Shown: positions 1 through 6,127 of the stretch, one piece after another | How the letters are laid out: the number at the start of each line of letters is the position of its first letter | How positions within the stretch are numbered: position 1 is the stretch's first letter | DNA from: Mesorhizobium_B sp964242945 | Lineage (GTDB): Bacteria; Pseudomonadota; Alphaproteobacteria; Rhizobiales; Rhizobiaceae | Assembly: GCA_964242945.1 (NCBI GenBank) | Contig: CAXTCF010000102.1 | Location: 1-15,135 of the forward strand | DNA length: 15,135 nt | Reading direction: 5' to 3' | Made by a program: the position numbers and the translations under genes | Notes under the pieces: model-generated | What the model saw: only the letters and a program-made list of their open reading frames with translations | Told to the model about the DNA's origin: nothing | The model's database searches: none

Positions 1-89
1 CCTGCATCCCGCCCCCAACCGCCAGCCTGCATCCGATTAACCGTCCGATGCTCTAGCACTGCCAAGCCGTTCGCTTGAGGAGTTCCGAC

Positions 90-1307
90 GTGAAGATCAC
101 CGACGTGAAGACCTGGGTCGTCGGCAATCCGCCGCCCGGTGTCGGCGGGCGCTACTTCATCTTCGTGAAGCTCACTACGGACGGCGGCGTTTTCGGCTAC
201 GGCGAAGCTTATGCCGCCACGTTCAGCGCGCACCTGACCGCGCGGATGATCGAAGACTTGGCCGGGCGCTACCTCGTCGGCCGCGACCCGCACGACATCG
301 AAACCTTCTTCCGCCGCTGTTACTCCTCAGGCTTCTCGCAGCGGCCGGACGTGTCCGTGATGGGCTGCTTCTCTGCTCTGGAGATCGCCTGCTGGGACAT
401 CGTCGGCAAGGAAGCGGGTAAGCCGGTCTATAAGCTTTTGGGAGGTCAGGTGCACGAGCGCCTGCGCTCCTACACCTATCTGTACCCGCATGCGGGCAGC
501 GTATTCGTCAACGAGGCCGACAACCCCGACAAGAACGTTTACAACGATCCCGGCCTCGCCGCGGAGTGCGCCGCCGAGTATGTCGCGCAGGGCTTCAACG
601 CGGTGAAGCTCGACCCGGCAGGGCCTTACACAGCCTTCGACGGCCATCAGCCGCGCCTTACCGACATCGACCTCTCCGCCCGCATGGTGAAGGCCATCCG
701 GGAAGCCGTCGGCACGAAGGCCGACATTCTGTTCGGCACGCACGGCCAGTTCACCGCGTCCGGCGCATTGCGCATGGCGCGCGCCATCGAGCCCTATGAC
801 CCGCTCTGGTTCGAGGAGCCGGTGCCCCCGGACATGCCCGAAGTGATGGCGCAGGTGGCAGCCGGCACGTCGATCCCGATCGCCACAGGCGAGCGGCTGA
901 CCACCAAGTGGGAGTTCGCCCGCGTGATCGAGAGCCGCGCTGCTGCGATCCTCCAGCCCGACCTCGGCCGTTCGGGGGGCATCCTTGAGACAAAAAAAAT
1001 CGCCGCCATGGCGGAAGCCTTCCACATCCAGGTCGCGCCGCACTGCTATTGCGGGCCGATCGTGGGGGCCGCCAACATCCAGCTTGCCGCGACGCTGCCC
1101 AACTTCCTGATCCTGGAATCGCTCAAGCAGTGGGACGGTTTTCATGCGGAACTGTTGAAGAAGAAGATCGAGTGGGAGGATGGCTGGGTGATCCCGTCGA
1201 AGGAGCCCGGCATCGGCGTTGAACTGGACGAAGCGGTCTGTGAGGCCCATCCGTGGAACGGGCCGCAGTTGCACCTGGAGATGATGCAGGAGCCGCTGTT
1301 TCCATGA
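90..1307 (+). CDS. Mandelate racemase/muconate lactonizing enzyme family protein (probable sugar-acid dehydratase)
   Basis: This 405-residue enolase-superfamily enzyme has an N-terminal capping domain (about 1-125) and a TIM-barrel domain. Such enzymes abstract the proton alpha to a carboxylate using an acid/base pair and Mg2+. Visible barrel motifs are K173-x-D175, the D212...H218 segment (ILFGTHGQ), E242-E243 in WFEEPVPP, E268 in TGERL, D291 in LQPDLGRSGG and H318 in APHCYCGP. The late His with APHCxxGP resembles galactonate/gluconate-type acid-sugar dehydratases; the substrate cannot be read from sequence. I chose GTG at 90 because GAGGAG at 77-82 lies 7 nt upstream; an in-frame TTG at 75 lies just before that site. 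The position where relatives carry the first metal-ligand Asp appears to read Gly-Thr-His. No sugar-transport or regulator neighbour is visible, so the pathway is unknown. Family call is firm, reaction is inference. Confidence 0.9.
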   Translation: MKITDVKTWVVGNPPPGVGGRYFIFVKLTTDGGVFGYGEAYAATFSAHLTARMIEDLAGRYLVGRDPHDIETFFRRCYSSGFSQRPDVSVMGCFSALEIACWDIVGKEAGKPVYKLLGGQVHERLRSYTYLYPHAGSVFVNEADNPDKNVYNDPGLAAECAAEYVAQGFNAVKLDPAGPYTAFDGHQPRLTDIDLSARMVKAIREAVGTKADILFGTHGQFTASGALRMARAIEPYDPLWFEEPVPPDMPEVMAQVAAGTSIPIATGERLTTKWEFARVIESRAAAILQPDLGRSGGILETKKIAAMAEAFHIQVAPHCYCGPIVGAANIQLAATLPNFLILESLKQWDGFHAELLKKKIEWEDGWVIPSKEPGIGVELDEAVCEAHPWNGPQLHLEMMQEPLFP

Positions 1308-1321
1308 ATGGGGCTGACGTC

Positions 1322-1343
1322 TCCTGACACGATGTTGTCAGGA
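1322..1343. repeat. Perfect 8-bp inverted repeat between the enolase-family gene and uvrB
   Basis: TCCTGACA, a 6-nt loop, then TGTCAGGA form a perfect stem 14 nt after the first gene's stop. No U-tract follows, so it is not a classical intrinsic terminator. It may be a 3' end structure of the upstream transcript or a protein-binding palindrome. It lies upstream of the proposed uvrB promoter. Confidence 0.5.
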
Positions 1344-1364
1344 AGAGCGTGCCGGAAGCCGAGC

Positions 1365-1389
1365 GGAACAGCACGCTTCCCCTTCCGTT
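1365..1389 (+). promoter_or_regulatory. EcfG/RpoE2-type general-stress promoter for uvrB
   Basis: GGAAC at 1365-1369, 16 nt, then CGTT at 1386-1389 match exactly the published EcfG consensus (GGAAC-N16/17-CGTT) of alphaproteobacteria. Transcription would start near 1396-1400, leaving about a 20-nt leader before the ATG at 1418. This supports 1418 as the start, because the in-frame GTG at 1349 would lie upstream of the promoter. Motif is seen; use by the sigma factor is inferred. Confidence 0.6.
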
Positions 1390-1417
1390 GCGGCGGCAAA
1401 AACCCCATATTGGCAGG

Positions 1418-4330
1418 ATGTCAGAGACCTCGAAGCGCCCTGCCGCCGCCAGCAAGAAGACCCGCCGATCCGGTCCCCTGACCGATTTCATAGACGCCTC
1501 CGAGCCGCTGGACACGGGCGGCTTCGGCGAGGCGCCGCAGGCGGGGTTTTTGGGCGTTCCGCTGTCCGGCCCGATCACCGGCTGGGCCGAGCAGATCGCG
1601 CGCGAGGCTGAAAACGAGGGCAGCGGCGAGGGCGGCGCCAAGCCGCCGAAGCCGGCGAAAAAGATACCGGAACGCTCGGCCAAGCCTGCGCGCTCAGCGC
1701 GCGGCACGTCGATGGGCGGCGCGGCCTCGCCGCAGGAGCGGGCGGCCGCTGGGCTCAACCCGGTGGCTGGGCTGGACGTCAGCTTGGAGGACGCGGAAGC
1801 CATGGCGCCGGCCGGCGTCACCGCCACGGTCGCGGCACTTTCGGCGCTGATCGAGTCCGGCAACCCCCTTCACAAGAACGGGCAGATCTGGACGCCGCAC
1901 CGGCCTGTGCGCCCGGAAAAGTCGGAAGGCGGCATCCGCATCGTCATGAAGTCCGAGTTCCAGCCGGCAGGCGATCAGCCGACTGCCATCCGCGACCTTG
2001 TGTCCGGCGTGAGCGGCGCCGAGCGCACGCAGACGCTGCTCGGCGTTACCGGCTCCGGCAAGACCTTCACGATGGCCAAGGTGATCGAGGAAACGCAGCG
2101 CCCGGCGCTGATCCTGGCGCCGAACAAGACGCTGGCCGCGCAGCTCTATGGCGAGTTCAAGCAGTTTTTCCCCGACAACGCGGTGGAGTATTTCGTTTCC
2201 TATTACGACTACTACCAGCCGGAAGCCTATGTCCCGCGGACGGACACCTACATCGAGAAGGAATCCTCGATCAACGAGCAGATCGACCGGATGCGCCACT
2301 CCGCCACGCGCTCGCTCTTGGAGCGCGACGACGTGGTGATCGTGGCGTCCGTGTCCTGCATCTACGGTATCGGCTCGGTCGAGACCTATACGGCGATGAC
2401 CTTCGGCATGGCAGTCGGCGACCGGCTCGACCAGCGCCAGCTGCTCGCCGACCTCGTGGCGCAGCAGTACAAGCGGCGCGAAGCCGACTTCGTGCGCGGC
2501 TCTTTTCGCGTGCGCGGCGACACGATCGAGCTTTTCCCGGCTCACCTGGAAGACCGCGCCTGGCGCATAACCCTGTGGGGCGACGAGATCGAGTCGATCA
2601 CCGAGTTCGACCCGCTGACCGGCCACAAGACCGGCGACCTGAAATCGGTGAAGATCTACGCCAACTCGCACTACGTCACGCCGCGCCCGACGCTGAACCA
2701 GGCGATCAAGTCGATCAAGGAAGAGCTACAGGGCCGGCTCGTGGAGCTTGAGAGGGCAGGGCGGCTATTGGAAGCCCAGCGGCTGGAGCAGCGCACGCGC
2801 TTCGACTTGGAGATGCTGGAAGCGACCGGCTCCTGCCAGGGCATCGAGAACTATTCGCGCTACCTCACCGGGCGCCAGCCCGGCGACCCGCCGCCGACGC
2901 TGTTCGAGTACATTCCGGACAACGCGCTGGTCTTCATCGACGAGAGCCACGTCACCGTGCCGCAGATCGGCGGCATGTATCGCGGCGACTTCCGCCGCAA
3001 GGCGACGCTGGCCGAATACGGCTTCCGCCTGCCGTCCTGCATGGACAACCGGCCGCTGCGCTTCGAGGAGTGGGACGCGATGCGCCCGCTTACCGTCGCC
3101 GTGTCCGCCACGCCTGGTGCCTGGGAGCTGAATGCATCCGGCGGCGTGTTCGCCGAGCAGGTGATCCGCCCGACCGGCCTGATCGACCCGCCGGTGGAGG
3201 TGCGCCCGGCAAAGCACCAGGTGGACGACGCCCTGGACGAGATCCGCGAGACGACGCGAAAGGGCTACCGCACGCTCTGCACCGTGCTGACCAAACGCAT
3301 GGCCGAGGATCTGACGGAATACCTGCACGAGCAGGGCGTGCGCGTGCGCTACATGCACTCCGACATCGACACGCTGGAGCGCATCGAGATCATCCGCGAC
3401 CTGCGGCTCGGCGCCTTCGATGTGCTGGTCGGCATCAACCTCTTGCGCGAGGGTCTGGACATCCCGGAATGCGGGCTGGTGACGATCCTCGACGCCGACA
3501 AGGAAGGTTTCTTGCGCTCCGAGACCTCGCTGATCCAGACGATAGGGCGCGCCGCGCGCAACGTGGACGGCAAGGTCGTGCTCTACGCCGACAAGATCAC
3601 CGGCTCCATGGAGCGGGCGATGGCGGAAACCAAACGCCGGCGCGAGAAGCAGGAAGCCTACAACGCGGAAAACGGGATCACGCCGGAATCGGTGAAGTCG
3701 CGCATCGCGGACATCCTCGACTCCGTCTATGAGCGCGACCACGTCCGCGCCGACATCTCGCAGTTCGCCAACCAGGGCGCGATGATGGGCAACAACCTGA
3801 AGGCCCATCTCGACTACCTCGCCAAGGAGATGCGCGACGCCGCAGCAGACCTGGACTTTGAAAAGGCCGCCAGGCTGCGCGACGAGATCAAGCGCCTGCA
3901 CGAGGCGGAACTCGCGGTCTCCGACGACCCGATGGCGCGCGATGTGGAAGGCCAAAGCCCGGTCTCCGGCCGCGAGAAGGGGAAGCACAACAAGGGCCGC
4001 GCGCTGCACCGCGCGGTGACGGAGGACGAAGGCAAGTCGCTTTTCGCCAAGCCCGACCTTGACGACATGGGCCGCTCCGGCGATTTCGCCGTGCCGGCCG
4101 GGTCGAACGTCTCGCTGTTCCGCAAGAACGGCCTGGACGAGATGACGGTGCGCCGCACCGAGAAGCCTGTGGACGGAGCCAAGCCGCAGCGCATCAAGGC
4201 GGAGGCGCAGGCAGAGCTGGAGGCCAAGGCGGTCAAGCGCGAACGCGCCGGCATCGGCTCCTATGAGGACCCGGCCGAGCAGAAGCGGAAAGGCAGGCGG
4301 AAAGCGAAAACAGGCCGGCCGGGGCGGTGA
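1418..4330 (+). CDS. uvrB: Excinuclease ABC subunit B (UvrB), long form
   Basis: UvrB is the damage-verifying helicase-like subunit of nucleotide excision repair: UvrA loads it and it then recruits UvrC. The conserved core starts near residue 177 (MKSEFQPAGDQPTAI). It contains Walker A TGSGKT (211-216, K215), the beta-hairpin YYDYYQPEAYVP from residue 262, the Walker B-type DESH box (508-511), SATPG, motif VI GRAARN from 710, and a C-terminal UVR (UvrC-binding) domain at about 798-832. At 970 residues it is about 300 longer than E. coli UvrB (673). The extra length is an Ala/Pro/Lys-rich N-terminal extension of about 176 residues and a charged tail after 833. The tail carries two copies of SLFxKxxLD[D/E]M (874-884 and 899-909). 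ATG 1418 fits the promoter at 1365-1389; a GTG at 1349 is in frame but less likely. Long UvrB forms are familiar in rhizobia, but a role for the extensions is not known to me. Confidence 0.97.
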   Translation: MSETSKRPAAASKKTRRSGPLTDFIDASEPLDTGGFGEAPQAGFLGVPLSGPITGWAEQIAREAENEGSGEGGAKPPKPAKKIPERSAKPARSARGTSMGGAASPQERAAAGLNPVAGLDVSLEDAEAMAPAGVTATVAALSALIESGNPLHKNGQIWTPHRPVRPEKSEGGIRIVMKSEFQPAGDQPTAIRDLVSGVSGAERTQTLLGVTGSGKTFTMAKVIEETQRPALILAPNKTLAAQLYGEFKQFFPDNAVEYFVSYYDYYQPEAYVPRTDTYIEKESSINEQIDRMRHSATRSLLERDDVVIVASVSCIYGIGSVETYTAMTFGMAVGDRLDQRQLLADLVAQQYKRREADFVRGSFRVRGDTIELFPAHLEDRAWRITLWGDEIESITEFDPLTGHKTGDLKSVKIYANSHYVTPRPTLNQAIKSIKEELQGRLVELERAGRLLEAQRLEQRTRFDLEMLEATGSCQGIENYSRYLTGRQPGDPPPTLFEYIPDNALVFIDESHVTVPQIGGMYRGDFRRKATLAEYGFRLPSCMDNRPLRFEEWDAMRPLTVAVSATPGAWELNASGGVFAEQVIRPTGLIDPPVEVRPAKHQVDDALDEIRETTRKGYRTLCTVLTKRMAEDLTEYLHEQGVRVRYMHSDIDTLERIEIIRDLRLGAFDVLVGINLLREGLDIPECGLVTILDADKEGFLRSETSLIQTIGRAARNVDGKVVLYADKITGSMERAMAETKRRREKQEAYNAENGITPESVKSRIADILDSVYERDHVRADISQFANQGAMMGNNLKAHLDYLAKEMRDAAADLDFEKAARLRDEIKRLHEAELAVSDDPMARDVEGQSPVSGREKGKHNKGRALHRAVTEDEGKSLFAKPDLDDMGRSGDFAVPAGSNVSLFRKNGLDEMTVRRTEKPVDGAKPQRIKAEAQAELEAKAVKRERAGIGSYEDPAEQKRKGRRKAKTGRPGR

Positions 4331-4381
4331 AGCTGCCGCATCGTCTTTTTTGCTTGAATACTGCCTGCTAAAGTTGGTGCC

Positions 4382-4582
4382 ATGACAAGCCTTCAGCGCA
4401 TTCAGGAATCAGTTGCAGCTCTCTCGTCCGAGGACATGAAGGTGTTTGCAGAATGGTTTGAGGAGCTTCAGGCGGACCTTTGGGACGAGCAGATCAAGAC
4501 GGACGCTGAAGCGGGCCGGCTGGATGCAATGGCTGAAGCAGCCCTGGCCGCTCACAAGGCAGGCCGAACTCGGCCGCTCTGA
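4382..4582 (+). CDS. Small antitoxin-like protein of a RelE/ParE-type module
   Basis: This 66-residue acidic, helix-rich protein ends in a GRLDAMAEAALAAHKAGRTRPL-like tail. The pattern (an EWFE segment near residues 24-27, then D-x-x-AGRLDxxAEAAL and a final AGRTRPL) is what I recall from small proteins encoded directly upstream of RelE/ParE-like toxins in proteobacteria, presumed antitoxins. No ribbon-helix-helix or HTH DNA-binding domain is obvious. A toxin-like frame overlaps its stop codon by 4 nt (CTGA), the usual translational coupling of such pairs. The start is ATG 4382, 51 nt after uvrB; no strong Shine-Dalgarno is seen, so the transcript may have a short leader or be read through from uvrB. 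If the toxin is dead, this may be an orphan antitoxin. Confidence 0.7.
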   Translation: MTSLQRIQESVAALSSEDMKVFAEWFEELQADLWDEQIKTDAEAGRLDAMAEAALAAHKAGRTRPL

Positions 4583-4824
4583 GGCACTACACCGATCCCG
4601 GTTCTTGGACCGCCTACAGCAACCTCCGTCCTGAAATCAGGCGCTTGGCGCGGCAGAACTATAAGCGCCTTGTTGCCGGTCCGGCACATCCTTCGCTTCG
4701 TTTCAAACGGGTCGGGCCGTATCGACGCGCTCGCATCGGCCTCAAGCATCGAGCCTTGGCGGTCAAGGACGCTGGACTGCTGCTATGCCTTTCTGACGCA
4801 GGCAGGAACCTCCAGTTCTCATGA
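4579..4824 (+). pseudogene. RelE/ParE-family toxin, start codon lost and C-terminus degraded
   Basis: The frame beginning at CTG 4579 encodes 81 codons. They read LRHYTDPGSWTAYSNL..., then an Asn-Tyr helix, AHPSLRFKRVGPYRRARIG and HRALAV. This is the layout of RelE/ParE-family toxins (usual pattern HxTxPxFWxxYxxLP, HPSLxFKxVGxxWSxRVGxxYRALAV, then WFWIGxHAEYD). Two defects are visible. The expected ATGA overlap with the antitoxin stop reads CTGA, and no ATG, GTG or TTG lies between the upstream in-frame stop (4534-4536) and the conserved N-terminus. The terminal WFWIGxHAEYD block is replaced by LCLSDAGRNLQF and then a stop, although frame is kept. CTG initiation is possible, so a weakly expressed toxin is not excluded. 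The last 20 bases hold the promoter of the next gene. It is too diverged and lacks a standard start, which is why automated callers would miss it. Confidence 0.6.
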
Positions 4825-4829
4825 AGGTT
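4805..4829 (+). promoter_or_regulatory. EcfG/RpoE2-type promoter for the DUF4142 gene
   Basis: GGAAC at 4805-4809, 16 nt, then GGTT at 4826-4829. This differs from the EcfG consensus (GGAAC-N16-CGTT) only in the first base of the -10 element. The predicted transcript start near 4837 leaves about 50 nt before ATG 4887. The site overlaps the 3' end of the degraded toxin frame. Confidence 0.5.
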
Positions 4830-4886
4830 GCGCAAGCCCGGCACATCCTATCGCCGTGCCTGTTCCATCTTTGTGAGGAGATTCCC

Positions 4887-5459
4887 ATGAACCGCCGAAA
4901 CGTAATTTCATCGCTCGCGGCAGGCGCCGCCGGCACGGCCCTGATGGCCACGATGACGCTCAACACGCGCCAGGCTCAAGCGGCCGTGCCGATGGGCGAG
5001 GCCGAAATGAAGCACGCCAAGGACACCAAGATGGTCGGCGGCCTGTCGCTGGCCACCAGCCGCGTCGCGCTGAAGATGGCCAGCGGCGCCAAGGTCAAGG
5101 AGTTCGCCGAGTTCGAGACCGCGGAGCAGGAAACCATCGCCGACATTCTGAAGACCATGGAGTCCGGCAGCGAGAAGGCGGAAGGCGCGCTGCATCCGCC
5201 GGGCGAAGCCGAGGTCGAGGCGATGCTCGACGCGGAGGGCAAGAAGAAACTGGCCGACCTCAAGGGAACGTCCGGCATGGCTTTCGACAAAGCTTATGTC
5301 ACCGCCCAACTCGACGGCCATAAGAAGCTGCTGACCATCCAGGAGGACTACCTGAAGGTCGGGCAGGACCGCGAGCACCTTTCGGTGGCCAAGCTTGCGC
5401 GCGGGCAGGTGAAGGAGCACATCAAGCTCTTGGAGGACATCCAGGGCATGATGGGCTGA
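4887..5459 (+). CDS. DUF4142-type exported protein
   Basis: The product is a 190-residue secreted or periplasmic protein. The N-terminus MNRRNVISSLAAGAAGTALMA has an Arg-Arg pair (R3-R4) before a hydrophobic stretch, and TRQAQA offers a signal-peptidase site after about residue 32. It could be a Tat or a Sec substrate. The mature part is almost wholly helical and charged. It has the order of DUF4142 proteins: an Ala/Ser-rich helix (LATSRVALKMASGAKVKEFAEFETAEQETIADIL), then FDKAYVTAQLDGHKKLLTIQEDYL with the family's typical F-D-x-x-Y-[MV]-x-x-Q-[LV]-x-x-H pattern. The family is thought to have a ferritin-like four-helix bundle, but its biochemical role is not established. ATG 4887 was chosen because GAGGAG at 4875-4880 lies 6 nt upstream; an in-frame ATG at 4821 has no such site and lies inside the proposed promoter. 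A strong terminator follows, so it is probably monocistronic and stress-induced. Confidence 0.85.
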   Translation: MNRRNVISSLAAGAAGTALMATMTLNTRQAQAAVPMGEAEMKHAKDTKMVGGLSLATSRVALKMASGAKVKEFAEFETAEQETIADILKTMESGSEKAEGALHPPGEAEVEAMLDAEGKKKLADLKGTSGMAFDKAYVTAQLDGHKKLLTIQEDYLKVGQDREHLSVAKLARGQVKEHIKLLEDIQGMMG

Positions 5460-5484
5460 CGGCAAAGTTTGCCGCATCCAAGTG

Positions 5485-5513
5485 AGGCCGCCTCTCCGGC
5501 GGCCTTTGCTTTT
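5485..5513 (+). terminator. Intrinsic terminator after the DUF4142 gene
   Basis: AGGCCGCC (5485-5492), a 5-nt loop and GGCGGCCT (5498-5505) form a perfect 8-bp GC-rich stem, followed by TTGCTTTT. It lies 25 nt after the DUF4142 stop codon and directly upstream of the next promoter-like site. Confidence 0.85.
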
Positions 5514-5517
5514 CGCG

Positions 5518-5543
5518 GGAACTTGCGGCAGCGCCGCGAAGTT
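5518..5543 (+). promoter_or_regulatory. EcfG/RpoE2-type promoter for the small hydrophilic-protein pair
   Basis: GGAAC at 5518-5522, 17 nt, then AGTT at 5540-5543, one base from the consensus -10 CGTT. The predicted start near 5550 leaves about a 55-nt leader before ATG 5606. The site overlaps inverted repeats: AACTT/AAGTT with GCGGC/GCCGC inside (5520-5543), and TTCGCGG/CCGCGAA (5512-5518 with 5534-5540). Confidence 0.5.
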
Positions 5544-5605
5544 GCCTCACAACGGCTGCTGCGCTCGTGCGCACCAGCCGCGACCCATCGCAGGAGACAA
5601 GACCC

Positions 5606-5815
5606 ATGACCCACGGCAACGCACACCCGAAGACAACCACACCAAGCGACAAGGACCTGCGCGAGGATCCCGGCATCGGCGCATCCAAGGGCACCTTTAA
5701 AGCCGGAGACGACGACATCGAGGACGGCGCCAACACGTTCCAGGGCGATGTGGAGAACGACGTTTCCTATGGCGGCAAGGTCGATCCGAACAAGACCGGC
5801 CGCACCAACAAGTGA
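5606..5815 (+). CDS. Small hydrophilic protein of unknown function, probably stress-induced
   Basis: This 69-residue protein is rich in Asp, Gly, Lys, Thr and Asn, with no Cys or Trp, no hydrophobic segment and no signal peptide. It is predicted to be largely disordered (LREDPGIGASKGTFKAGDDDIEDGANTFQGDVENDV). I do not recognise a named family. AGGAGA at 5592-5597 lies 8 nt upstream of ATG 5606, whereas an in-frame ATG at 5567 has no such site. It follows an EcfG-like promoter and is 24 nt upstream of a second small hydrophilic gene, so the two probably form one transcript. The composition is hydrophilin-like, which would fit desiccation or osmotic stress, but that is inference from composition and promoter only. 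Confidence 0.75.
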   Translation: MTHGNAHPKTTTPSDKDLREDPGIGASKGTFKAGDDDIEDGANTFQGDVENDVSYGGKVDPNKTGRTNK

Positions 5816-5839
5816 CGCCATAGGCCAGGGAGAAACGCC

Positions 5840-6106
5840 ATGAGCAAAGCTCACAACAAGCTCGCGGGAGACAAAACCCATGCGCTTCAGCAGGACATCA
5901 TCGCCGGGCGTGTGAACACCAAGAACGGCGGCGCGGAGTTCGACGCCGAGGCCGATCTGAAGATGCCGCCGGAGGAGCACGCCGCCGTTCTGCGCGGCGA
6001 AAACCTTGATGCGGACCGCCGATCGCTGGTGGATGTTGACGATCGCGAGATGCTGCGCGGCGAGAACCAGGAGAGCGAGCACAACAAGAAGCGCACCGAC
6101 GATTGA
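5840..6106 (+). CDS. Small charged protein of unknown function with a repeated LRGEN motif
   Basis: This 88-residue, very charged protein has no signal peptide, membrane segment or Cys. LRGEN occurs twice (51-55 and 72-76, 21 residues apart), each preceded by acidic or hydrophobic residues (AAVLRGENLDADRR and DREMLRGENQESEH). This suggests a duplicated short helical unit. A Lys/Asp-rich tail (HNKKRTDD) follows. ATG 5840 has AGGGAGA at 5827-5833. The gene follows the preceding small gene by 24 nt and probably shares its EcfG-like promoter. I do not recognise a named family; a general-stress role is inferred from promoter and neighbours. Confidence 0.75.
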   Translation: MSKAHNKLAGDKTHALQQDIIAGRVNTKNGGAEFDAEADLKMPPEEHAAVLRGENLDADRRSLVDVDDREMLRGENQESEHNKKRTDD

Positions 6107-6127
6107 CGCGTTTGCCGTGAACAAGCC

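Noticed and set aside
991..1000. A8 tract inside the enolase-family gene as a frameshift site
   Set aside because: The downstream reading frame continues with conserved motifs in the zero frame and there is no useful product in another frame, so it is only a compositional oddity.
327..1274. Long minus-strand frame opposite the enolase-family gene
   Set aside because: It is a GC-rich shadow with Arg/His/Gly-rich low-complexity translation and no family motifs. The same applies to the long antisense frames over uvrB (1694-2671, 2765-4009) and to plus-strand frames over the GMC gene (8788-9774, 9865-10488).
1363..1380. LexA/SOS box in the uvrB leader (GGAAC...TTCC looks dyad-like)
   Set aside because: The alphaproteobacterial SOS box is GTTC-N7-GTTC (or GAAC-N7-GAAC). 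The sequence here is GAAC-N7-TTCC and the GGAAC is better explained as a promoter -35 element.
1349..1417. In-frame GTG at 1349 as uvrB start
   Set aside because: It would place the start upstream of the exact EcfG-type promoter at 1365-1389. The residues added do not resemble UvrB, and ATG 1418 opens a plausible N-terminus.
4324..4351. Intrinsic terminator after uvrB
   Set aside because: GCGG/CCGC gives only a 4-5 bp stem and the T6 run starts several bases after it. Too weak to call, although some termination there is possible.
5348..6124. 258-codon minus-strand frame over the DUF4142 end and the small genes
   Set aside because: It covers a strong plus-strand terminator and two plus-strand genes with good ribosome sites. 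Its product has no recognisable domain.
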